64,000 bases of DNA, from NCBI RefSeq assembly GCF_041146795.1, contig NC_135179.1:31438547-31502546 (forward strand). The letters run 5' to 3'. Shown piece after piece: positions 11,343-22,398 of this stretch (its first letter is position 1; every line of letters begins with the position of its first letter). The notes beneath the pieces were generated by a model. The model was not told the DNA's origin, made no database searches, and saw only the letters and a program-made list of their open reading frames with translations. The translations under genes were made by a program, and so were the position numbers. Source of the stretch: Maylandia zebra (taxonomy: Eukaryota; Chordata; Actinopteri; Cichliformes; Cichlidae).

Positions 11343-11576
11343 TCAGAGTGTTGAACTTTTGTTGAACATGTCTGTTTCCTCAGAATGTGAAATGTCCGTG
11401 GAAGGCTTCCAGCAACGCCGGCCACTCCCTCCCTGTCTGAACGGCACGAAGCATAGCCATCGCTTCACCACATCAGCATATTGGTGGTGGGTGGCCTCCT
11501 TACCTACTGGTAGGGATGGGTACCGGTGTCCGGTGCCGACATAAACGGTAGTAACCTACGGTGGCCCCTAGAGACA

Positions 11577-12570
11577 AAGCACGTACAAACTCCAAAACAC
11601 TTGCAAACTCCAAAACACTTGCAAATTCCAAAACACATGCAAACTCCAAAACACTTGCAAACTAAAAAACACATGCAAACTCCAAAACACGTACAAACTC
11701 CAAAACACATGCAAACTCCAAAACACTTGCAAACTAAAAAACACATGCAAACTCCAAAACACGTACAGACTCCAAAACACTTGCAAAATCCAAAACACTT
11801 GCAAACTAAAAAACACATGCAAATTCCAAAACACGTACAAATTCCAAAACACGTACAAATTCCAAAACACTTGCAAAATCCAAAACACTTGCAAACTAAA
11901 AAACACATGCAAATTCCAAAACACGTACAAATTCCAAAACACGTACAAATTCCAAAACACTTGCAAAATCCAAAAAACGTACAAATTCCAAAACACGTAC
12001 AAACTCCAAAACACGTACAAATTCCAAAACACTTGCAAAATCCAAAACACTTGCAAACTAAAAAACACATGCAAATTCCAAATACGTACAAATTCCAAAA
12101 CACGTACAAATTCCAAAACACTTGCAAAATCCAAAACACGTACAAATTCCAAAACACTTGGAAAATCCAAAACACTTGCAAATTCCAAAACACGTACAAA
12201 TTCCAAAACACGTACAAACTCCAAAACACTTGCAAAATCCAAAACACTTGCAAACTAAAAAACACATGCAAATTCCAAAACACGTACAAATTCCAAAACA
12301 CGTACAAATTCCAAAACACTTGCAAAATCCAAAACACGTACAAATTCCAAAACACTTGCAAAATCCAAAACACTTGCAAACTAAAAAACACATGCAAATT
12401 CCAAAACACGTACAAATTCCAAAACACTTGCAAAATCCAAAACACGTACAAATTCCAAAACACTTGCAAAATCCAAAACACATGCAAATTCCAAAACACT
12501 TGCAAAATCCAAAACACGTACAAATTCCAAAACACTTGCAAACTCAAAAACACATGCAAATTCCAAAACA
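11577..12570 (+). repeat. 18-bp minisatellite, left arm (about 55 units)
   Basis: The unit is close to CAAAYTCCAAAACACNTR, with variants ending CTTG, CGTA or CATG and a CTAAAAAA variant. Because 18 is a multiple of 3, the array gives a long open frame of hexapeptides (KHLQTP/KHVQIP). I do not regard it as a protein gene. Confidence 0.95.
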
Positions 12571-12613
12571 CAACGGAAGTGCTCCAGGACGCTAGGGGCA
12601 GTGTTGAGCTTTT

Positions 12614-12626
12614 GTTACCTAGTAAC
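12614..12626. promoter_or_regulatory. RFX/X-box-like palindrome
   Basis: GTTACCTAGTAAC is a 13-bp palindrome resembling the X-box bound by RFX factors. It lies 5 bp inside the left arm. Binding is inference. Confidence 0.35.
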
Positions 12627-14748
12627 TACACAAGCCAGGAAGTACCAATGACCGGATTTGGGGTTTGCAGCCTTAAAGGCCGCATTTTAAGGCCGATTAC
12701 GTCACAGCGACAAGAGAAGGCTTTCCCAATTCAAAGGCTGCTCGAAATGCGGCCCTCAAATGCGTCCATAATTTCCCTGAATTTTAAGGATGGGTCGGTG
12801 TAGCCTTCATGGCCCAACATATCCCAGACTTCATAGTGCGGTGGTGGTGTGGATAATTTTGCCGAAAAAAAACGGTGGAAGCGGAGCGGAGGAAGTGTAA
12901 ACTTTCAGAAGTAAGTACTGAATATTATGTCACTTATTTATGCGCAAATATTTTTTTAATGAAGAACATTAAACCATTATTGTTGGCCACATGTCGGGAA
13001 AGTTATGTGACATTAGTCATGTCTGTACTTTCAGAATTAACTTGGTTTTAAAGCCTTTACTTTAAAAATATATATATAGTCGACCTTAATCTTACAGAGA
13101 TTGTGATGATTTTGTGGATAATTAAAGTCAGTCATATATCCACAAACACAACAAGCTGAAAGTCAGTGATGCTGCTCGGTTTGCAGTCCTGAATATCACA
13201 GCACAAGCTGACGGTTCACTCGTTAAGCTGAAAGAAAGATGCTTTAATCACAGGAGTCACACATGTGTGTCCACTGTACCATCTGGGAACTCCTCGTTTC
13301 GTAATAACACAAACACTAAATCCTCCTTCTTTTGTGCTGTTTTGTAGCAGTGTATACACCTGAGACTGTCACCTGTCTGTCTGTCCTGCACTCTCTCTGT
13401 TTCTTTCTCTCTGATTGTGTAATAAAAATATGAACATGTGTTTATAAGTCACACTTGTGTTTGAATCCTGCAGCTTATCACACATTTGATTTCCATGTGT
13501 GACGACTGCAAGTGTCCAGAGTGAGGACAGACTGAGGGACCCACTGCTGCACATCATCTGTGAGGCTTTGCACCCCTGATGATCCACCAGGACAAACTCA
13601 ACAGTGTGTGAGGAAGAGGAGGAGGAAGAGCCAGCAGCAGCTGACAGATGGAGAGAATAGACAGACTGTTCCCTGTTTGTGAAGGACTGCTAGAAAAGTT
13701 TAAAATAACTAATTGTCTGTCCTGAATCAGTCTTATTAGGTAATGTTCAAATAATTTTATCATTCCAGTGTTTTCAGTGTGGGAGAAAGTACTCAGGGCC
13801 TTCAAGTTACACACTATGAAAGGCAGCAACAAGTTTAATGTTCAGAAACCTAAAGTATGTATCAGCAGCAGAATGGAGCTAAAAACAAATGTTTGTTTCA
13901 GTTCTATGAAGCTTTGAGTATTTTGGATCAGTAGCACTGCTGTGTTTGTTGCATCATATTGCTGTAATTGTTTATATGCTTTATATATTCTGAGCTAAGT
14001 TGATCTATAGTGTTACATCATATTCTGTAAGGATGTTATGTGTTTGTTTACTTTCTGCCCAGTTTGACCCATTTAGCAGAAGCCAGCCTGTTTAAGGCTC
14101 TGATATCTATTCTGTATGACTTAAAGCAGTTATGACATGGTCTGATTTTCTCACCCAATAAAGGAATATTTCATATATCAGTCTACTCTTCATTTTATCA
14201 GAAACAGTTATCACAGCTTGTACATTTTCTTTTTATAAATATATGTAAGCAATGAGCCAAATTTAGTAATGCCAGCATGAAGGAACAACATTTGTCTCTT
14301 ATATATGATACACCTATATATGCACTGTCAAAGATACTTGTCTTTGAGTGAAGATTTAATGTGATAAGACATATAAATAACTGCAACTTGAATCTGTACT
14401 GAAGCTCAGTATTTGACACAGAGTTCATGTTCACTGCTGTAATAGCTAATAATGATTAATATAATAACTAGAAAATTGGCCATATTATATTTACATTACC
14501 AAAGTGATATGACTTTAGTCTCATGAACAACATCAGCTAATTCTTATTTACTAATTAATCTTGAAATGACTGTTCAGTACAGAAATGAAGCCCAAAAATC
14601 ATGTTTTACTGTCCTGTGGTCTCAGCCTCAGATACTTATCAAATCACACAAAGCTCATGTAGAAACAAACAAACAAATGAACAAAATATGTTCTCCCTCA
14701 TTTCTGTCAAACCAAGTTGTATGACACGTTTCCAGCGGTTAGTATCAC

Positions 14749-14763
14749 GGTTGCTAGGCAACC
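14749..14763. promoter_or_regulatory. RFX/X-box-like palindrome
   Basis: GGTTGCTAGGCAACC is a near-consensus X-box palindrome, about 65 bp inside the right arm. Binding is inference. Confidence 0.4.
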
Positions 14764-14869
14764 TGGGAAGCGCGACGGAGACTAGACCGTCCCATACAGA
14801 CAAACTTGCCGTTTATTTTGCAAATCGAGCTCAACACTGCCCCTAGCGTCCTGGAGCACTTCCGTTGTG

Positions 14870-15368
14870 TTTTGGAATTTGCATGTGTTTTTGAGTTTGC
14901 AAGTGTTTTGGAATTTGTACGTGTTTTGGATTTTGCAAGTGTTTTGGAGTTTGTACGTGTTTTGGGTTTTGCAAGTGTTTTGGAGTTTGTACGTGTTTTG
15001 GAATTTGCATGTGTTTTTTAGTTTGCAAGTGTTTTGGAATTTGCATGTGTTTTTTAGTTTGCAAGTGTTTTGGAGTTTGTACGTGTTTTGGAATTTGCAT
15101 GTGTTTTTTAGTTTGCAAGTGTTTTGGATTTTGCAAGTGTTTTGGAATTTGTACGTGTTTTGGAATTTGCATGTGTTTTTTAGTTTGCAAGTGTTTTGGG
15201 TTTTGCAAGTGTTTTGGAGTTTGTACGTGTTTTGGGTTTTGCAAGTGTTTTGGATTTTGCAAGTGTTTTGGAGTTTGTACGTGTTTTGGAGTTTGCGTGT
15301 GTTCTTTAGTTTGCAAGTGTTTTGGAGTTTGCATGTGTTTTGGAATTTGCATGTGTTTTGGAATTTGT
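14870..15368 (-). repeat. 18-bp minisatellite, right arm (about 28 units)
   Basis: This is the reverse complement of the left-arm array: units read TTTGCAAGTGTTTTGGA-like on plus. It has about half as many units, so the arms have changed in copy number since they last matched. Confidence 0.95.
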
Positions 15369-15559
15369 ACGTGCTTTGTCTCTAGGGGCCACCGTAGTAA
15401 CCAGACCGAAAAGCAGCGCACATTTCGGTGCTTTATTTCGGTGCTTTTTTTTCCTGAGCTGTGATACACTTTAGATTCTAGCCAATCATTTTACGTTTCC
15501 GAGGATAGTAGGCGGGGCCAGGTACGTGCGTTCTTTTAGAGCAGAGCTACAGATTAAAA

Positions 15560-15655
15560 ATGACCAAGGCAAAGCGGTCAAAAGTCTGGCTGTACTTCAC
15601 AGCAAAATATGCAAACTCAGCAGCCTGCAACAAGTGCTTTAAGCTGATACTGTGA
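15560..15655 (+). pseudogene. BED zinc finger start of the outer hAT transposase, broken
   Basis: The ATG at 15560 opens AKRSKVWLYFTAKYANSAAC followed by NKC, the start of a BED finger (aromatic WxxF, then C-x2-C). It stops after 31 codons. The His pair (LMKHLATH-like) appears only after a frame change. The downstream catalytic core is deleted. Confidence 0.65.
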
Positions 15656-17684
15656 TACTGTCAAAGGAGGTAACACCTCAAATCCGATGAAACACCTGGC
15701 GACGCATAGCGTTTTTTTTAAAAGCCCAGAAATGCGCCGTATTTGATAGCTTGCTGTGAGACCTCACACCGTGCACATCTACTGCGGGTGGGTTGCCTGT
15801 TATGCAACATCCCCCAAAAACACGAAGAGGAGAGTCCTGGCCCCTAGCCCTGCCAGTGTAGCAGAAATGATGAGGATGATGGTGGCAGCAGCCGTTCTTC
15901 TCTGCGTGAGTAGCTAATTTACGTTGAGTAGACTAACCACGTTATTACATTAATGCATGTAAGGTGAACTAGCAAACATCATCATAGCTACATGCGGCTG
16001 TCTTCTTGTTTGATGGCAGATACTCCCTTCACCCTGGCTAAAAAGGCTAAAATGACCAAAGAAAAAGTGGAAAACAGTTAAACATGAGAGGTTTTTGGAC
16101 AAAGTTTGTGTTTTTTTCCATTGTTTAAGCACTGCTTCCAGCCAAGAGTGATACCATATATGCCCCATAGCTGCAGAAAAGGCTAACATTGTTATCTTTT
16201 TACAAAAAACAGCTGAACATGAGAGGTTTTTGGACCAATTTTGTGTTCTCCATTCTTTCAAAAGTACCGATTTGGCACCGGTATCGGATAAAACCTAAAC
16301 GATACCCATCCCTACCTACTGGAGTTCGCGTCAGAGCACCTGAGGGTTAGAAAAGCTTAGTCTTTATTTACCACCCATGCTGGGCTAAGCTTCTGTTCTA
16401 CATCTTTAAGGTGACTTACAGAAGAGCACCCCCTGGAGGCGAGTGTTCCTGAAGCTCCTCTTGGCCCACCCTGTTCAGCTCAGGCGTGTGTGCATCAGGC
16501 GTCTCACTGCATCATCAATAGTAGCCCCGCCCATCCGTGACAAGTAAGACACCCAGAATTTTGACCTGGTGTCATCATCAGAAATCTCAGATTCACATTT
16601 TAGGCAAGTCAAGCACGTGAACAGCACCTTTTAATTACCATTCTCTTCTGTACTGCCGGGTCCTCCAGCTGGGTCTCCATCTCATCCAGCTCCTTCAGGG
16701 TCCTCAGAGGGCGCTCCATGTCCAGTGCCTCCACCTCCTCTTCGTCGTCGTCGGCAGTCTGACCCTGCAGTCGGGCTTGGATGTCCCTCAGCACCACCCA
16801 CTGCTTCTGTTGCTCTTCTTTGAGCTCCACCAGCAAGGAGATGATCTTTTGCAGAGTGCTGATCTCTGGAGAAGAAAAAGAGAAATAAAAAATTCTGGCT
16901 TGATGCTGTGAAACACTCAAGAATGCTGTCATGTGATACATTTAAGTGTTTGAAGCTATAATGATGATGTAAAAATGGCTGTAATTCCTAAATGTTAATT
17001 GTGAGACAATATTCCTAAAACTGTGTGCAAAAACATTTGTGACCAGGTGGTCAATTCAGGAATATAATATTGATGGCTGTGTAGTGCACACATGCTTCTA
17101 AATATTCAGACTTAAAATGTTCTTACACAAGTAAGCATCTTAATGAATGTTTTATGGCTCTTTATATTTCTTATCAGCAAAGACCAATGTCCCCAGTGAT
17201 ATATCAGCTGTTGTTGAATAATGCTCATGCATACACTCAGGCAAACTGCATTCTTCGGTTCGATTTCTCAGTTTCAATGCAGTGTAGTCTCTAACACAAA
17301 GCACTTGAACTTCAGTGAAACTGGAGCCCAGACGTCTTGGGCAGGCTGTCCCAGAAAGTAGTTACACGTCCTTGTTTTCTGCCACTGAATAATTGCATGA
17401 TGACTAAAATCAATATTTATTTTGACATTTTACATCAGTTATGTCATGCTAGCATCAGCTGTTGAAGTAATTTTGCAAGCTAGCCAACTAGCACAGCTAG
17501 TGAAAATGTTAGCAGGTACAGTCAACCTTGTACCTGAAACTTAGCTACACTGCATAAATCTGGTGACAGTTGTACAAGCTAACTGACAAAGCAATTCATC
17601 AGCTCTTGATGAGTGATGGCCTGAGTTTTCAGATGTTTTCACAGTGGTACAAATTAGAATTTGGCAGTGAACTGATGGCAATAG

Positions 17685-17890
17685 GATGGCTGTGGCTCAG
17701 GTGGCAGAGCAGGCTGTCAAGTGACTCAGTGTTGAAGTATCCTTGGGCAAGATGCTGAACCCTGAGTTGTAAGTGTGTGTGATAGTTGTACGCGTGACTG
17801 GGTGAATGTGACTTACAGTATGAAGTGCTTTGAATGCTCAAATTGAGTACGAAGGTGATATATAAATACTAGTAGGTTTACCATTACCAA
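17685..17890 (+). repeat. Teleost SINE-like or LINE-tail interspersed repeat
   Basis: The order of words 'GGCTGTGGCTCAGGTGGCAGAGCAGG ... CCTTGGGCAAGATGCTGAACCC ... GTGAATGTGACT ... GAAGTGCTTTGAATG ... TATATAAATAC' is that of a very common fish short repeat, in which a tRNA-like head is joined to a LINE-like tail. The copy is diverged. Confidence 0.55.
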
Positions 17891-18074
17891 TATTGTGATA
17901 TAGGTATGTTCTTTCATTCAAATTTCAACAATATCAGAGTCCTACCACAACTTATCACAACAAGGTTCCATTTATGTGCAAAGCCAGTGTCAAATATAGA
18001 TATAGCAAAACATCAACCTGTTTTCAGCTGTTCCCTGACTGTGCTGTTGGGTGTCTCATCTGTCTCTCTCTCTC

Positions 18075-18097
18075 TGTGTGTGTGTGTGTGTGTGTGT
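18075..18097 (+). repeat. (GT)n microsatellite
   Basis: A run of GT dinucleotides preceded by TC repeats. Confidence 0.9.
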
Positions 18098-18407
18098 CAT
18101 TATGAATACCATCCAGAGGTGTGATTCTTGACAACATCATCATCATCGACTTCCCCTTTCAATCTTTTGTATCTTGAGGAGCTACTGTTTCTTATAATGA
18201 TCTTGTTCAGAAAAGCTTCATTCTTGTTTGAAAATGAATACGATGTTGAACCAAATAAATAAACCGAGCTTGCACTGGAGTAACATATCGGTGATGGGTG
18301 TTTATATTTTTAAAACTGTATGAATTAGTTTACCTCAGTCAGAAAAAGGTGGAGTGCCCACTCCAGGTTAGGGATGAGTCGATATACAGTCACTCTACAT
18401 CCCCACC

Positions 18408-18509
18408 CTCAGCTATGGTCATGAGGTTTGGGTAGTGACCGAAAAAATGAGTTTGCGGATACAAACGGCAGAAATTAGCTTTCTCCAAAGGGTGGCTGAC
18501 CTCTTTGGA
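18408..18509 (+). pseudogene. Non-LTR retrotransposon C-terminal remnant
   Basis: In one frame the strand reads LSYGHEVWVVTEKMSLRIQT followed by AEISFLQRVADL. This is the well-known C-terminal stretch of fish LINE reverse transcriptases (YGxExWxxTExxxxRIxxAExxFLRRVAGL). About 34 codons only; no reverse transcriptase core remains. Confidence 0.6.
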
Positions 18510-19976
18510 GGTGAGGAGTTTGGTCATTTAAACTCTGGGACCATGTGTAGTTATTTTTTACATGATGGCTGTTTCTATTCATGCAATTTGAAAACAAAAG
18601 CTGAATTTGATTCAGTTTCATACTTTTATGCACTTGACTTTTATGCACTGTGCTTACAAAGGCCCTGAACATTGTAGTATTTATAGTAAATGATGTGGAA
18701 ATATTTTTCACAGAGGTTTGTTGGACTCCTCTGGGAGATGAGGACACACCCACATCTGTTTTTTCCACACCAAGTTCACAGAGGATGTTACAGCTCTGAC
18801 TCAGCTTTGTGGCATCAGACACCCACACAGGAAAACCAGCACCTGGACTTCATGCAGGAGAGACTGCCTCAGTGATGATGGGCTCTGCATCCTCTACTTT
18901 AATTCTTAATCTCTTTCTCCTTTAACGCACAATTCAAAGGCTTCCGAAAGAGTCTAAACTTACTGAGGAAGTCTGTAACTACATTTGTACTTTTACTTGT
19001 TGTATGGCTTATATTTAAGAAGAATGAAGTAACTTTAGCAGAACACAGTCATCCAGCTTACACGGTATTTCTTTTCATCTCATTAATTCCAGTCTAACCT
19101 GAATTAACCATTTGAGCTCCGTTTCTTAAACTCCCAGGAATACCACCTGGCTCAGTAATCCTCTTGTCTGATGATTGACAGAAAGTTAACAGTGGTTTTA
19201 TTCTGAGAAGTGCTGCTAAGGCTGGAAATAAAGCAAGAGAAGCGCTAATTGAAAAAAAATCTCTATATTGAAAAAAAATAATCTCTTGATGCATTATTAC
19301 AGGCAAGGATATTGCCAAAAGTTTAGTTCCTCTCGATTTCCATTGGAAATTGTTTTATCACTAATCCAAATGACTTCTAACATATGAATATGATCTAATA
19401 TGATGACATGTTTGTCTCACTAAACTATTGTATCCAACTGCATTCAGTCTAAAAAGTTTTTTTTGTTGTTCAAAAAAAGAAGAAGAATAAAAAAAGATCT
19501 TGAAAATTATTTTTTTCATTTGGAATTCAAAAATAGTTTTTAAAATTACGTTTTTAATTAAGAGTTTAATTCTTTGTCTGTGAAATCCATTTTTGATTTA
19601 AGTATTTATTAATAGTATTGGTAATTCATTTTTGAGCTTTATAAATAGTGTTAAAATGTGTTAAAAATACTGACAAAAATGATAAAGAACATAAAAATGA
19701 AACTGGAAAATGCAGCACTGATCCAAATAAGACAAAAGATTAATGCTGCAGGAAATCATACTACTGCAAACAGCGGTATTTTAAATTGAATTCGTTCATT
19801 TAACGCCCACAGCATAATAAGGACACATGGAAACAAGATCAAATAATTGATTGAAAAAATACCTTTCATTTGTGTTCTAGTGTAGCTGCAGTTCCACGTG
19901 TGAAAGCAACTTAGCAGCAGATTAAATTCACTGAAAACAAAAATACAACCTGACCGACACAGCAGATATTGTATTT

Positions 19977-21411
19977 CAGGGCTCTAGAGTGCGACCAATT
20001 TGGTCACAAATGCAACCAAATTTTTCAGTGGTGCGACTAAAAAAAAAAATTTGGTTGCACCAAATGTTCGGGTAGCAAAAAAAAAAAAAAAAAAAAAAAA
20101 ATCTGCAACCTTCCCTGTGGTCAGCAACAGACACACATTATGCCCCTATCGTGGACTAAACCAATCAGAGATAGTCAGGGGCGGGACCTCTCTGATTGGC
20201 CGTGGTCCAGTTGAAAGTGCAGGTGGAAGTGGGAGGTGAGTAGCTTGAATAAAGCGATATCAATTCATTAAATCCTGAATCGACTTTTAAATATAACGGT
20301 GTTTTGCCAGAAACGGCAGATTCTCAGATTAAAGCTCACCAAACCATTTCAACAACAACCAAACAGCAAATGAGAGCAGGTACACGGACTCCACACAGAG
20401 ACGTAAACACAGAGCGGACCCGACGCATCAGAATCAGCTTTGTCTTTCTCGGCTTTCTCACCCGACGGCCCGTAGACGGACACGCTGTCGGAGCTCAACG
20501 ATCCTGATGCGTCCGGTCCGCGCTGTGTTTACGTCTTTTTGCGCTGATTCTGAGCTGCAGGATTTGTCTCTCCAACCAAAATTCACCGAGCTGAATTTTG
20601 CTGTTTTGCTTCCACGACTATTAAAATCGCACTTCATGCACAGCTAGCTCGCTCTCTCTCTCTCTGTACTTCAAGAACAGTTTCCCGTCTCCAATCTCTG
20701 TTTTCTGTATTATTCATTCGCTTATTACCCACCAGTCTACCGTTGTTTACAGCGCTGTGGCTGCTGTCTTTTTCTTTTCTTTTTTTCACTTAAATGACCT
20801 CAGACAAGAAAGCCTATTTTTTCTGTTGGTCAATACTGAAGAAATTTTAACTTTATATGCAGAACATTGTAGAATATTTTTAAGGTTATCTGCTATAAAA
20901 AGCCAGACCAGGAAAATCTCCTTCATGTTTTTCTGTCTTTTATTCTCAGTTACTTTCACACAAAGGCATCTGCTGTGATGTTCACAATTCTGATGAAGTC
21001 AGTACTGATAAATGATCAGAGTTATAATATTTCTGACTATCTGAGGCTAAATTGAATCGAATCGGGACTTTGAAAACCGGAATCGAATGGATTATAGAAA
21101 TCAGTGATGATACCCAGCCCTAGTGAGCAGCCTAGGCACGACAGACGTGGATGTAGCTGTAATAGGAAAAGAACTATTGCTAACTTTTCTGTTAGGTTAA
21201 GGCCTGATCCTTCTGAAATTCATAGCCAGTGCTCTGACACGGTGTCATCAATCTTTGAATGCTGAGAAAGCACAGTGTATCCAGAAAAACACATTATATT
21301 ATATCAATTATTATACAATTTGTGTGCGCCTAACTTTTGTGCCGGTACGCCTAACTTTTTAAAGATAGGCGTACCGGTACGCCCATGGCAAAAAGTTAGT
21401 CTAGAGCCCTG
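19977..21411. mobile_element. hAT-like composite bounded by CAGGGCTCTAGA ends
   Basis: The left end is CAGGGCTCTAGA (19977) and the right end TCTAGAGCCCTG (21411). The sequences next to these ends differ, and the 8 bp outside do not match, so this may be a fusion of two related elements. Another hAT-type terminus (GGGTATC-like, read on the minus strand) lies near 21101-21122. A 25-A run is near 20077. No transposase ORF remains. Confidence 0.5.
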
Positions 21412-22398
21412 CATTTGGATAAACTTTGAAACGACCAAATACACAGCTGAGACTATGTTTAAAAGTTTCATCATTTTACATTTTGTGAACAGTTTAAGTT
21501 TGAGCTGTGAAGCGTAGCCGCTGCTAACCGCTTTTACTGTACCTGTGTACTGGACCTGTGTACTATATATGTGTACTGGACCTGTGTATTGTATCTGCTT
21601 ACTGTACCTGTGTACTGGACCTGTGTACTGAATCTGTTTACTGTACCTGTGTACTGTTTCTGTGTACTGTACCTGTGTACTGTTTCTGTGTACTGTACCT
21701 GTGTACTGTACCTGCGTACTGAATATACTTACTGGACCTGTGTACTGTATCTGCGTACTGTACCTGCGTACTGTACCTGCGTACTGAATATACTTACTGG
21801 ACCTGTGTACTGGACCTATGTACTGAATCTGTTTACTGTACCTGTGTACTGTTTCTGTGTACTGTACCTGTGTACTGTTTCTGTGTACTGTACCTGTGTA
21901 CTGTACCTGCGTACTGAATATACTTACTGGACCTGTGTACTGTATCTGCGTACTGTACCTGCGTACTGTACCTGCGTACTGAATATACTTACTGGACCTG
22001 TGTACTGTATCTGCGTACTGTACCTGTGTACTGTATCTGCGTACTGTACCTGTGTACTGTATCTGGGTAGTGGACCTTGTGTACTGTACCTGTGTACTCT
22101 ACCTGTGTACTGTACCTGTGTACTGAATCTGCTTACTGGACCTGTGTACTGTACCTGTGTACTGTATCTGTGTACTGTACCTGTGTACTGTATCTGCGTA
22201 CTGTACCTGTGTACTGTATCTGGGTAGTGGACCTTGTGTACTGTACCTGTGTACTCTACCTGTGTACTGTACCTGTGTACTGAATCTGCTTACTGTATCT
22301 GTGTACTGTATCTGTGTACTGTACCTGTGTACTGTATCTGGGTAGTGGACCTTGTGTACTGTACCTGTGTACTCTACCTGTGTACTGTACCTGTGTAC

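Larger units (their letters stand above)
12610..14828. other. Interior of the long-inverted-repeat element, no coding gene recognised
   Basis: The left end is comparatively GC-rich and promoter-like: CCAATGACCGG near 12646, GGCCGCATTTTAAGGCCG, ACGTCA-like words, and purine-rich GGAAGCGGAGCGGAGGAAG near 12877, followed by a GTAAGT donor at 12911. That is the look of a first exon, but no downstream coding exon could be joined. The rest is AT-rich with only short ORFs. Confidence 0.5.
11557..15396. mobile_element. Long-inverted-repeat DNA element with minisatellite arms, GTAACC target duplication
   Basis: The left arm is 11557-12609 (1053 bp) and the right arm 14829-15396 (568 bp), in inverted orientation. 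Both outer ends read TACGGTGGCCCCTAGAGAC. The inner ends of the arms (AACGGAAGTGCTCCAGG ... GGGGCAGTGTTGAGC) are identical over about 49 nt. Between these lie 18-bp tandem repeats. GTAACC flanks both sides (11551-11556 and 15397-15402). The 2.2-kb centre has no recognised transposase. The superfamily is unassigned. A 6-bp duplication with long arms is compatible with several groups, such as Polinton-like or Dada-like elements. Two opposite insertions of one minisatellite-bearing element are an alternative, but the shared flanking duplication argues against it. Confidence 0.7.
11511..16314. mobile_element. hAT element (4.8 kb including a nested insert), CCTACTGG target duplication
   Basis: The ends are TAGGGATGGGTA and its reverse complement. 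An exact 8-bp duplication CCTACTGG flanks it (11503-11510 and 16315-16322), which is diagnostic of hAT. Only the two ends belong to it (11511-11556 and about 15403-16314); the middle is the long-inverted-repeat element. The right part keeps a broken BED-finger ORF. It sits in the last exon of the DUF4806 gene. Confidence 0.9.
11343..16865 (-). pseudogene. DUF4806-type gene, last exon interrupted by a hAT element
   Basis: Three minus-strand exons join in phase. Exon A (16865-16639) follows a TTCTTCTCCAG acceptor and reads LQKIISLLVELKEEQQ ... MERPLRTLKELDEMETQLED. Exon B (16585-16420) reads SKFWVSYLSRMGGATIDDAV, then an in-frame TGA at 16477-16475, then TGWAKRSFRNTRLQGVLF and a GTAAGT donor. 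Exon C starts at 16339 after CCCTCAG, is cut at 16315-16322 by the insertion, resumes at 11502 and ends at TGA 11345-11343. It encodes ADVVKRWLCFVPFRQGGSGRR. The order 'PLxxLxELDExE ... MGGxTxDDAVRRLM ... VVKRWL' is that of DUF4806 domains, whose function is unknown. The stop and the 4.8-kb insert indicate a dead copy. The 5' exons were not found. The acceptor of exon B is weak. Confidence 0.7.
16866..19976. other. Mostly non-coding stretch with repeat fragments
   Basis: No further DUF4806 exon was found upstream on the minus strand. It contains the repeat fragment at 17685-17890, a GT run and a LINE remnant near 18408. Otherwise AT-rich with nothing recognised. Confidence 0.45.

Noticed and set aside
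11526-12803. 425-codon frame of KHxQxP hexapeptides, and its antisense frame
   Set aside because: This is the 18-bp minisatellite arm; 18 is a multiple of 3 so any stop-free unit stays open. It crosses element borders at both ends.
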